A DNA stretch of 5,603 nt from Lentisphaeria bacterium (GCA_020056205.1 JAGVIF010000440.1:1-5603), one strand, 5' to 3'. Positions 1 to 4,729 are shown, counted from the first letter of the stretch. The notes: generated by a model from the letters alone, not told the origin. Made by a program: numbers and translations.

Positions 1-8
1 ATCAATAA

Positions 9-90
9 GAAACTGCCAAGAAAGAGACACGCTAAAGTCGAAGATCCCGAGCCGCGGGGCCTCGGGGCTGTGAACTCCAACGGCAGTTTC
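9..90. repeat. Inverted repeat enclosing a GC-rich hairpin, possible repeat-element remnant
   Basis: GAAACTGCC (9-17) and GGCAGTTTC (82-90) are perfect 9-bp inverted arms. Between them CCCGAG (46-51) pairs with CTCGGG (61-66), extended by C52-G59 and C53-G58 with C60 bulged. The left part (GAAACTGCC followed by AGAAAGAG) closely resembles the stretch after the first hairpin loop of copy B (GAAACTGCC then CAGAAAGAG, from 3853). It may therefore be a diverged or truncated copy whose left half lies outside the window. There is no T-tract after the hairpin, so an intrinsic terminator for the minus-strand gene at 165-731 is not supported. The rest of 1-164 shows no gene. Confidence 0.4.
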
Positions 91-164
91 AAAGGAGAAC
101 TTCAAAACTTTAGAACTTCCCTACTCTACTTTCTACTTTTTTTTTGCCCGCGAATTCAGGAGAA

Positions 165-731
165 TTACCATTTAAGGTCTGGGTCTTCAAGCATTTCGTT
201 GAGCTTGGAGGAAATTATTTCGTTCTTCATCTTTTCGCGTTTTTCCACTCTTTCCTTGACCTTTTTGCTCATTTCATCGCTCTTTGACAGCCTATTTTTT
301 TCACCTGAAAGACGGGTTTCAAAATCTTTGGTGAGCATTTGCTTCAACTCATTTTTACTGCTGTCATTTTTGTCCTTGCGATAAGCCTGCACAAGTTCTC
401 GCATCTTCGCTCTTTCCTCTTCTCTTTCCTTTTTCATCTCTTCCAACGCTTCTTTGGCTTCCTGGCGGAACTTTTCGGGATTTTCCTCTCTGAGTTTTTT
501 GAGTTCTTCAAATTTTTCAGGGTTTTCCACTTCAAGCCTCGAAAAAGCGGATTTTAGATGTCCGCCGCGCCCTTCCCCCTCCATGCGTTCTTTTGAGCCT
601 CGTTGTTCGCATTTTTTTGTCTCCGGCGCGCGGCCTTCATCCCCTTCTCCGCCGGAATCTTCAGCGATAATTGGCAATCCTATAAGCATTCCCGCAAACA
701 TTGTTGCAATTGCGATTTTTGCATTTTTCAT
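165..731 (-). CDS. Secreted, highly charged helical protein of unknown function
   Basis: This 188-residue protein is not recognised as a named family. Residues 1-23 form a clear Sec signal peptide: basic MKNAK, a hydrophobic stretch to about residue 22, and a likely cleavage after Ala23 (PIIA|ED). The mature part begins with a Gly/Glu/Arg-rich linker (24-60) containing a single Cys41. Residues 62-180 are almost entirely Glu, Lys and Arg with Leu/Met spacing, so one or more long helices or coiled coils are expected. ENPEKF occurs twice, at 69-74 and 83-88, giving a 14-residue internal repeat. The start is well supported: GGAGA lies 7 bases upstream of the ATG. The composition resembles periplasmic helical proteins of the Spy/LTXXQ kind, but no LTXXQ motif is visible and I do not assign that function. 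The gene is divergent from the AlbA_2 gene, with an 88-base shared upstream region. Confidence 0.8.
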   Translation of the reverse strand: MKNAKIAIATMFAGMLIGLPIIAEDSGGEGDEGRAPETKKCEQRGSKERMEGEGRGGHLKSAFSRLEVENPEKFEELKKLREENPEKFRQEAKEALEEMKKEREEERAKMRELVQAYRKDKNDSSKNELKQMLTKDFETRLSGEKNRLSKSDEMSKKVKERVEKREKMKNEIISSKLNEMLEDPDLKW

Positions 732-819
732 CGTAATGTCTCCTTTTTTTTGATTTTTTTATAGCTTTGGATTGCGCAGAAAACGCATTAAGCTGTAGTT
801 TTATTGTAAAAAAAAGACT

Positions 820-2106
820 ATGGCTCTAAAAATAAAAATCGAGTCCGACTGGCGTTCCATCATACACAGGGGGGTGGAATCGGAGGCGCTCGACTACAAG
901 GCGGCCCAAAACTGGCTTAAACTTGCCAGAGAGGGAAAGGCGCGTTTTGCGAGACATTGCATGGCGATGGCGAACACGAACGGCGGATACATAGTAGTTG
1001 GAGTCGGAGAGGACAAATCCGGCAAACCGTGCGTTTATACCGGGCTCACCGAAAGGCAGTCCAAGTCCTTCGACCCAACGGATGTCGGAAACTTTGTGAA
1101 CAGGTTTTCGGATCCCGCAGTGGACTTCGATATAGAAAGGCCGCTGGTAGACGGACGGCGCTACGTTGTCTTAGTTATAAGGCGGTTCTCCCTTATCCCT
1201 CATGTGTGTTGCGCAAGTTGCAACACCGAGCTTCAGCAGGGATTTTTTTACATAAGAACGGTTGACGCCGCGAGCAGGCCGGCATACAAGGCCTCAGAGA
1301 TTCACGAGCTCGTCCAGCGGGCTCTGAGAAATCAAAGGGAACATCTCGGGCGGATGTTGCGCGGCATCCTCTACGAGAACAGAAAAAGCCTTGAGCCGGC
1401 GGCAAAACAGCAGTTCCTTGAACAGACCGAAAATTCCAGGGCATTCTTTGACAAACTGCGGCAGGAACACAGATGGGAGAACGGAAGCCGCTGGGAAATA
1501 TCAGTTTTTCCGCCTGAATTCGCGCAGGAAAAATTTTCACTGTCCGAGGCGCGCAGAGCCGCTGAAAAATCGTACGGAAACCCTATCGGATCGCCATTCC
1601 TCGATTCAGATGATGTAAACGAAGATTACTTCACAAACGTGTCCTACCGGATGATATCATTGGGGCAAAAATGCGTTTTGCAGGTGTTTTCGAGCGGCCT
1701 CTTTCACTATGCAAAAATTTTTGAGGAACAAAACAGGGTTATTGATTACACCGCTCTTTTAAGGTTTGTCGCGGACGCTGTCGCCTTCCTCGGAAAATAC
1801 TACTACGAACTCGGATACACCGACGAGCTTTTCAGCATAATGTTCAAAGCGTCATCCGTAGAAAATCTGAGCCTGTCAGTTCCATATGCCAAGGAAAATC
1901 AAAGGAAAAAACCAAGATCATATGTCTGCAAAATCCCTGAAATTCAGGTCAAAATCCAACGCTCGGCGGCCGATTTGATGAGCGGAGCAAATGAACACAG
2001 TTCAAGAATATTCAAAGAACTTTGCGAAAGATTCAACTTTCCGGACGGACAACATTCCGCCATCGGGGAAACTATCGCAAGATATATAGAAAAAGGAAGT
2101 TTTTAA
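820..2106 (+). CDS. AlbA_2 (Schlafen-type) domain protein, putative nucleic-acid binding
   Basis: The protein has 428 residues. About residues 18-170 match the AlbA_2/Schlafen AlbA pattern: an ESEALDYK opening, the helix ARFARHCMAMANTNGG (41-56) running into the strand YIVVGVGED, then GKPCVYTGL, a DPTDVGNFV segment (85-93), the strands DGRRYVVLVIRR (111-122) and the closing GFFYIRTVDAASRPA (141-155). This family is known as a putative DNA- or RNA-binding/ATP-binding domain, often in regulators or defence genes. Unusual here is HVCCASCNTEL (128-138), an insertion with Cys130, Cys131 and Cys134 just before the last strand, which could bind a metal. Residues 171-428 are mostly helical and match nothing I know, so effector or partner is undetermined. 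No classical Shine-Dalgarno precedes the ATG (only an A-rich tract), but no earlier in-frame start exists. It could be a transcriptional regulator or a defence protein; neighbours do not decide. Confidence 0.85.
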   Translation: MALKIKIESDWRSIIHRGVESEALDYKAAQNWLKLAREGKARFARHCMAMANTNGGYIVVGVGEDKSGKPCVYTGLTERQSKSFDPTDVGNFVNRFSDPAVDFDIERPLVDGRRYVVLVIRRFSLIPHVCCASCNTELQQGFFYIRTVDAASRPAYKASEIHELVQRALRNQREHLGRMLRGILYENRKSLEPAAKQQFLEQTENSRAFFDKLRQEHRWENGSRWEISVFPPEFAQEKFSLSEARRAAEKSYGNPIGSPFLDSDDVNEDYFTNVSYRMISLGQKCVLQVFSSGLFHYAKIFEEQNRVIDYTALLRFVADAVAFLGKYYYELGYTDELFSIMFKASSVENLSLSVPYAKENQRKKPRSYVCKIPEIQVKIQRSAADLMSGANEHSSRIFKELCERFNFPDGQHSAIGETIARYIEKGSF

Positions 2107-2142
2107 TTAAAAATTAATTTTCCCAAAAAAGACATTCAGGGC

Positions 2143-2170
2143 TTGCCAATGGTATATTTTGTGCTACAAT
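2143..2170 (+). promoter_or_regulatory. Sigma-70-type promoter with extended -10
   Basis: TTGCCA (2143-2148) and TACAAT (2165-2170) are separated by 16 bases, and TG at 2162-2163 supplies an extended -10 element (TGCTACAAT). Each hexamer has a single mismatch to the consensus. Transcription would start near 2176-2178, run through repeat copy A and reach the pseudopilin at 2555. This is the clearest promoter in the window; its activity is inferred from sequence only. Confidence 0.65.
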
Positions 2171-2211
2171 TCTTACTGATAGTCAAGTTTTCTGTTCTGG
2201 TTGGAAGTAAG

Positions 2212-2232
2212 GTAAATATTAAATGAAGTATG
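2212..2232 (+). repeat. Extra left-arm motif upstream of repeat copy A
   Basis: The 21 bases starting GTAAATATT and ending TGAAGTATG match the left arm of copy B (3821-3841) at 17 of 21 positions, differing at the fifth base and in the central CAC (here AAA). It stands 31 bases before the arm that opens copy A. Copy B likewise has a related extra motif ahead of it, at 3763. Confidence 0.55.
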
Positions 2233-2242
2233 TTGTCTATCG

Positions 2243-2415
2243 GTAAATGTTTGTTGAAGTATGTCCGTTTTTCCGACCTGCTTGCGCGCTACGCGCAGGC
2301 AAGCGCACCGCGCAGGCAAGAACGGACACAGGAAAGAGCCAGTCTCGGAAAGACCGGCATACTGGGGGAAACCGTTTTGAACCCGGCAACATACATACCT
2401 TCACTGAACACTTAC
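2243..2415. repeat. Structured intergenic repeat, copy A
   Basis: This 173-bp element has imperfect terminal inverted repeats (GTAAATGTTTGTTGAAGTATG on the left; on the right 2390-2415, whose complement starts GTAAGTGTTCAGTGAAGG). Inside, hairpin 1 has stem TGTCCGTT (2262-2269) with AACGGACA (2321-2328). Hairpin 2 has stem GCCAGTCT (2338-2345) with AGACCGGC (2351-2358), one A.C mismatch and loop CGGAA. A third conserved block, CCGTTTTGAA then CCGGCAACATAC, ends near 2394. Compared with copy B, the core is the same apart from about 45 bp inserted after the TTCCG loop of hairpin 1. The element lies in the leader of the pseudopilin gene. It may be a MITE/REP-like repeat or a structured RNA; it encodes nothing convincing. 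Confidence 0.75.
2276..2320. repeat. GC-rich insert with 12-bp direct repeats inside hairpin 1 of copy A
   Basis: CGCGCAGGCAAG occurs at 2292-2303 and again at 2309-2320, and CTTGCGCG (2281-2288) is partly inverse to both. The segment is absent from the same place in copy B, where the TTCCG loop is followed at once by the closing stem. Its base composition (CTGC/GCAGG-rich) is unlike the flanking sequence and resembles GC-rich segments at 5500-5542 and 5581-5603. Confidence 0.65.
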
Positions 2416-2465
2416 GAAATTAAGAGTACGAGTTCAGCGATGGACCCCGAGGCGCAAGCGCTCAG

Positions 2466-2500
2466 GGTTTTATCAAAAATGAAACTAAATTGATAAAATC
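2466..2500. repeat. AT-rich hairpin
   Basis: TTTTATCA (2468-2475) and TGATAAAA (2491-2498) are perfect 8-bp arms; a G.T and a G-C pair extend them to 10. The loop is 15 bases. No T-tract follows on either strand, so I do not call it a terminator. It lies about 55 bases before the pseudopilin start and could shape the leader RNA. Confidence 0.5.
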
Positions 2501-2527
2501 AGTGTTCATCGGTGTTAATCTGTGGTT
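2498..2527 (+). repeat. Three tandem 10-bp units
   Basis: ATCAGTGTTC, ATCGGTGTTA and ATCTGTGGTT follow each other without gap, sharing the pattern ATCnGTGtT. The block ends 14 bases before the ribosome binding site of the pseudopilin gene. From memory, similar ATCTGTGTTC-type strings recur between genes in many environmental genomes; I could not check this. Confidence 0.65.
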
Positions 2528-2540
2528 AAATTTCAAAAGA

Positions 2541-2545
2541 GAGGA
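2541..2545 (+). promoter_or_regulatory. Ribosome binding site deciding the pseudopilin start
   Basis: GAGGA lies 9 bases before the ATG at 2555. The frame is open back to a GTG at 2522, but that codon sits inside the tandem units and has no ribosome binding site. The ATG at 2550 is in another frame and stops after two codons. The site therefore favours 2555. Confidence 0.75.
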
Positions 2546-2554
2546 ATAAATGTT

Positions 2555-3025
2555 ATGAGAGCAAAAAGAAATCGTTTTTCAGCATTCACTATCGTTGAAC
2601 TTCTTATGGTATGCGCGATAATCATGATCCTCGCAGGCATCGGAATAGGAATATTCGCCGTTGCCGTAAGAAAATCAAGCGAGTCAAAAGCCGAAGCTAT
2701 GATAAAAAAAATGTGCATAGCCCTCGACGCCTACAAAGATAAAACCGGATACTATTTCCAACAGACGACAGTAAGCGCCCTGTATATTGACAACTATGAC
2801 TATCCTGCGCCGCCTGCGGACGATTTAAACGATTTTCTCGACATTCCTAATAGTGAGCTCGGAGGAAAAAGAGACGGTGCGGCTTCCGACAGAGGCGCCT
2901 GGACAGATCCATTTGGGAACGAATTTCGCTATCAATGCCCGGGTTCTAATAACAGAGGGTCTTTCGACCTTTATTCGCGGGGAGCTGATACTGCAATCAC
3001 CGTGGATGACATCAAAAACTGGTGA
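2555..3025 (+). CDS. GspG-like pseudopilin (prepilin-type N-terminal methylation domain)
   Basis: This 156-residue protein is a class III-signal prepilin. A basic leader (1-10) precedes FTIVELLMVCAIIMILAG, the hydrophobic helix that anchors the protein in the inner membrane before assembly. Cleavage by prepilin peptidase is expected after Ala10, leaving N-methyl-Phe1 and Glu5. Ala at -1 replaces the usual Gly. Residues 37-64 continue the amphipathic helix. The C-terminus WTDPFGNEFRYQCPG...FDLYSRGAD...DDIKNW (116-156) is the classic ending of the type II secretion major pseudopilin GspG, including the Asp-rich calcium-site region. The size also fits GspG. No other secretion-machine genes are visible, so the assembly apparatus must be elsewhere. 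It is preceded by a promoter, repeat copy A and a good ribosome binding site. Whether it builds a secretion pseudopilus or a specialised pilus is open. Confidence 0.92.
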   Translation: MRAKRNRFSAFTIVELLMVCAIIMILAGIGIGIFAVAVRKSSESKAEAMIKKMCIALDAYKDKTGYYFQQTTVSALYIDNYDYPAPPADDLNDFLDIPNSELGGKRDGAASDRGAWTDPFGNEFRYQCPGSNNRGSFDLYSRGADTAITVDDIKNW

Positions 3026-3041
3026 GTGATTGAAGCAGCCA

Positions 3042-3055
3042 AGCCTCGGCTTGCG
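3042..3055. repeat. Short hairpin after the GspG-like gene
   Basis: CAAGCCTCGGCTTG forms a small stem (CAAGC with GCTTG) with loop CTCG, about 16 bases after the stop codon. It is followed by GAGCGTC and an A-tract rather than a T-tract, so termination on the plus strand is not supported. It may only affect RNA stability. Confidence 0.4.
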
Positions 3056-3072
3056 AGCGTCAAAAAAAATAT

Positions 3073-3090
3073 GTCCTATACGTCCTATAC
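3073..3090 (+). repeat. Two tandem 9-bp units GTCCTATAC
   Basis: GTCCTATAC occurs twice in a row, followed by a degenerate third unit (GACTTATTA). The period of 9 and the position in a short intergenic gap suggest a simple repeat. The second copy lies 33 bases before the Uma2 start, and no clear -35/-10 pair uses it. Confidence 0.65.
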
Positions 3091-3123
3091 GACTTATTAG
3101 AAAATTACTTGGGAATGAAATTT

Positions 3124-3747
3124 ATGAATACCGCCGTCAAAATCGGGGAGAAATACAGCTACGGCGACTATTTGAAGTGGCCGGACGGCGAGCGCTGGGA
3201 ACTGATTGACGGATCCCCCTGCGGCATGAGCCCGGCGCCGACAAAGACGCATCAAAAATGCCTCGGTGTTATTTTCAGGATGATAGCGGATTTTCTTGAT
3301 GACAAGCCTTGTGAAGTTTATCCTGCGCCATTTGATGTCCGCCTGCCGGAAGGCGATGAAGCTGACGATAATATCGAAACAGTAGTTCAGCCCGATATTG
3401 TGGTAGTCTGCGACAAATCAAAACTTGATGAAGCCGGGTGCCGCGGAGCTCCCGATCTGATTATTGAAATCCTTTCCGAATCAACAGCGGGGAAAGACCT
3501 GAACGAAAAATTCTTTCTCTATGAGCGGCACGCCGTAAAAGAATACTGGGCGGTGAATGTGTGGGATATGACATTGTCCCAATATTATCTTGGCGCAAAT
3601 AAAAAGTATGGAACGCCGACCCTCGCAGGACTCGGGGATAAGACCTGCTCCAAAGTCTTAAAAGGACTGGAAATCGAAATCTCAAAAATTTTCAAAAATC
3701 TAAAACGGGTCGTGTCCGCAACCCCAAAAAATAAAAGAAGAATTTAG
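3124..3747 (+). CDS. Uma2-family (DUF820) PD-(D/E)XK nuclease-like protein
   Basis: From the ATG at 3124 the protein has 207 residues, normal for the Uma2 family. Family features occur in order: YSYGDYLKWPDGERWELIDG (11-30) with Glu27, the M-SPAPTKTHQ segment (35-44) with His43, QPDIVVV (89-95) with Asp91, APDLIIEILSEST (109-121) with Asp111 and Glu115, and KDLNEKFFLYE...VKEYWAVN (124-145) with Lys129 and Tyr141-Trp142. These fit the restriction-endonuclease-like fold with a complete acidic/Lys active site. The substrate is unknown for almost all Uma2 proteins, and a mobile-element or defence role is speculative. A basic tail (191-207, ending KNKRRI) extends the core. Start choice: GGGA at 3111-3114 is 9 bases before the ATG at 3124; TTG 3109 and ATG 3115 are possible alternatives. 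It lies alone between two repeat-bearing gaps. Confidence 0.88.
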   Translation: MNTAVKIGEKYSYGDYLKWPDGERWELIDGSPCGMSPAPTKTHQKCLGVIFRMIADFLDDKPCEVYPAPFDVRLPEGDEADDNIETVVQPDIVVVCDKSKLDEAGCRGAPDLIIEILSESTAGKDLNEKFFLYERHAVKEYWAVNVWDMTLSQYYLGANKKYGTPTLAGLGDKTCSKVLKGLEIEISKIFKNLKRVVSATPKNKRRI

Positions 3748-3761
3748 CGGCCGACTGCGAG

Positions 3762-3803
3762 CGTAAATATTCACTGAAGGACGTGGTTCAGTGAATATTT
3801 ACG
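3762..3803. repeat. Perfect 17-bp inverted repeat
   Basis: CGTAAATATTCACTGAA (3762-3778) and its exact complement (3787-3803) flank an 8-base loop, GGACGTGG. The arm is a variant of the terminal motif of copies A and B. It lies 14 bases after the Uma2 stop. There is no T-tract on the plus strand after it, so it is not a standard terminator. The perfect symmetry suggests a recently formed or actively maintained hairpin. Confidence 0.8.
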
Positions 3804-3810
3804 ACGGAGA

Positions 3811-3957
3811 ACCTTCGAACGTAAGTATTCACTGAAGTATGGCAGTTTTTCCGAAACTGCCTCAGAAAGAGCCAGTCTCGGAAAGACTGGCATACCGCAA
3901 GCAGGTAGAGCCGTTTTGAAGCCGGCAACATACTTTGCTGAATACTTACCTTCGAAC
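3811..3957. repeat. 10-bp direct repeats flanking copy B
   Basis: ACCTTCGAAC occurs at 3811-3820, directly before the left arm of copy B, and again at 3948-3957, overlapping the last two bases of the right arm. The arrangement looks like a target-site duplication left by insertion. The core TTCGAA is palindromic, so part of the match could reflect extended symmetry, but the outer bases match only as a direct repeat. Confidence 0.5.
3821..3949. repeat. Structured intergenic repeat, copy B
   Basis: This 129-bp element is bounded by inverted arms: GTAAGTATTCA (3821-3831) and TGAATACTTAC (3939-3949) are perfect, and GTATG/CATAC extends them inward after mismatches. Hairpin 1 is GGCAGTTT (3841-3848), loop TTCCG, AAACTGCC (3854-3861). 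Hairpin 2 is GCCAGTCT (3871-3878), loop CGGAA, AGACTGGC (3884-3891). Both stems are perfect 8-bp and the loops are reverse complements. GTATG (3837-3841) and CATAC (3890-3894) enclose both hairpins. The third conserved block, CCGTTTTGAA (3911-3920) then CCGGCAACATAC, is shared with copy A. It ends 17 bases before the MntA start, so it may lie in that gene's leader. Confidence 0.8.
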
Positions 3958-3966
3958 CGAGGAACG

Positions 3967-4281
3967 ATGAGTCCTGATGATCTAAAGCATGAATTAAGAA
4001 GGAGTTTGTTGGAGCATTTTTCTCCGGAAGATGCGTTTGTGTTTATCTTTGGCTCTCGCGCTGACGACTCGGCTAAATATAATTCGGATTGGGATATAGG
4101 TGTGATAGGCGATGGGAAAATACCGGGTTCCGCTCTCGAAAGGGCAAGGGATTCATTGGAGAAAATCAGAACTCTGCAGTCTTTTGACCTTGTGGATTTC
4201 GCAGCGGTCCCGGAGGAATTCAGAAAAATAGCAATGAGAAAACTAATCCCGCTGATAGGATCGCAAACCGATGACGAATAA
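3967..4281 (+). CDS. mntA: MntA-type nucleotidyltransferase antitoxin
   Basis: This 104-residue minimal nucleotidyltransferase has the full catalytic signature: FIFGSRADDSAKYNSDWDIGV (27-46) carries Gly29-Ser30, ten residues, then Asp41-x-Asp43, exactly GSX10DXD. The acidic FDLVDF segment (73-78) provides the probable third carboxylate, Asp77. In characterised MntA-HepT systems the antitoxin transfers AMP from ATP to a tyrosine of HepT and so silences the RNase; that role is inferred here. Start choice: GAGGA at 3959-3963 precedes the ATG at 3967 by only 3 bases, which is close. A TTG at 3916 would add 17 residues encoded by repeat copy B and is unlikely. The gene overlaps HepT by 11 bases, so the two are co-transcribed and probably translationally coupled. 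Symbol assigned by family. Confidence 0.92.
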   Translation: MSPDDLKHELRRSLLEHFSPEDAFVFIFGSRADDSAKYNSDWDIGVIGDGKIPGSALERARDSLEKIRTLQSFDLVDFAAVPEEFRKIAMRKLIPLIGSQTDDE

Positions 4282-4663
4282 ACTGAACATCCTGAATTCA
4301 CATCTCCTGAGCTGGGAGAAGGCGCTGAAAACCTTTTCCGATGTCATGCGAATGCCGGAAACGGAAATCGTCAGGGACGCAGCAATACAGCGCTTCGAAT
4401 ACAATTTCGAGTTGGGCTGGAAGGCAATCAAACGATTTGCAGAAAAACAGGGATTGAAGTGTAATTCGCCTAGAGAGGCAGTAAAAATAGCCTTCAAACT
4501 CGGACTAATGCAAAACGAGGATATCTGGCTCGATATGATTGACGACCGTAACCGAACCACCCATACATACAAACAAGAAATAGCCGAGGAGATATACGCT
4601 AATCTTAAAAAATATGAATCTGAAATGAAAATCCTGTTTGAGAGGATGTCGGAAGGACGTTGA
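4271..4663 (+). CDS. hepT: HepT toxin, HEPN RNase (HI0074/NTase substrate-binding family)
   Basis: The 130-residue all-helical protein matches the HI0074-type nucleotidyltransferase substrate-binding family in length and motifs. LNSHLLSWEKALKTF opens helix 1, IQRFEYNFELGWKAIKRF (39-56) is the conserved second helix, and DDRNRTTHTY (91-100) contains the HEPN motif RX4HXY with Arg93, His98 and Tyr100. In the studied Shewanella toxin this motif forms the RNase site and its tyrosine is the AMPylation target, so the toxin appears intact. Its ATG overlaps the MntA stop by 11 bases, and TAGGA at 4256-4260 gives a ribosome binding site 10 bases upstream. The preserved pair suggests an active toxin-antitoxin or phage-defence module. 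Activity cannot be seen from sequence alone. Confidence 0.92.
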   Translation: MTNKLNILNSHLLSWEKALKTFSDVMRMPETEIVRDAAIQRFEYNFELGWKAIKRFAEKQGLKCNSPREAVKIAFKLGLMQNEDIWLDMIDDRNRTTHTYKQEIAEEIYANLKKYESEMKILFERMSEGR

Positions 4664-4729
4664 ATCGGAGAACGAACCGGAGAGTTGAAGTTCCAAATCC
4701 AAATTTAATATCAAAAAAGGAGAACAAAG

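Larger units (their letters stand above)
2107..2554. other. Gene-free 448-base region: promoter, repeat copy A, hairpin, tandem units
   Basis: No convincing gene lies between the AlbA_2 gene and the first pseudopilin. In order, the stretch holds an AT-only segment (2101-2120), a sigma-70-type promoter (2143-2170), two tandem arm motifs (2212 and 2243), structured repeat copy A (2243-2415), an AT-rich hairpin (2466-2500), three 10-bp tandem units (2498-2527) and a ribosome binding site (2541-2545). Transcription from the promoter would give a leader of roughly 380 bases before the pseudopilin ATG. The open frame at 2230-2493 is made almost wholly of repeat sequence and is not called. Confidence 0.7.

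Noticed and set aside
1193..1540. 115-codon minus-strand open frame inside the AlbA_2 gene
   Set aside because: It is a shadow of the plus-strand gene: Arg/Cys/Pro-rich translation and no start signal.
2230..2493. Open reading frame of 87 codons on the plus strand
   Set aside because: It starts within an arm motif and runs through repeat copy A and its GC-rich insert. It has no ribosome binding site and its protein has no recognisable features.
3052..3768. TGCGAGCGT shared after the stops of the GspG-like and Uma2 genes (3052 and 3756)
   Set aside because: The match is only 9 bases, with unrelated flanks, too short to claim a repeat.
3762..3803. Intrinsic terminator after the Uma2 gene
   Set aside because: The hairpin is strong, but no T-run follows on either strand and the stem is AT-rich.
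3821..3949. CRISPR array or tRNA-like gene
   Set aside because: The repeats are inverted and few, with no regular spacers. No cloverleaf with T-loop (GTTCGAATC-type) context can be drawn.
3916..3966. N-terminal extension of MntA from a TTG
   Set aside because: These 17 codons come from repeat copy B and its flank. The ATG at 3967 has a GAGGA upstream and the family fold begins after it.
3771..4301. 176-codon minus-strand open frame
   Set aside because: It lies antisense to MntA, whose catalytic motifs are unmistakable, and begins inside HepT. Its translation is Ser-rich without family features.
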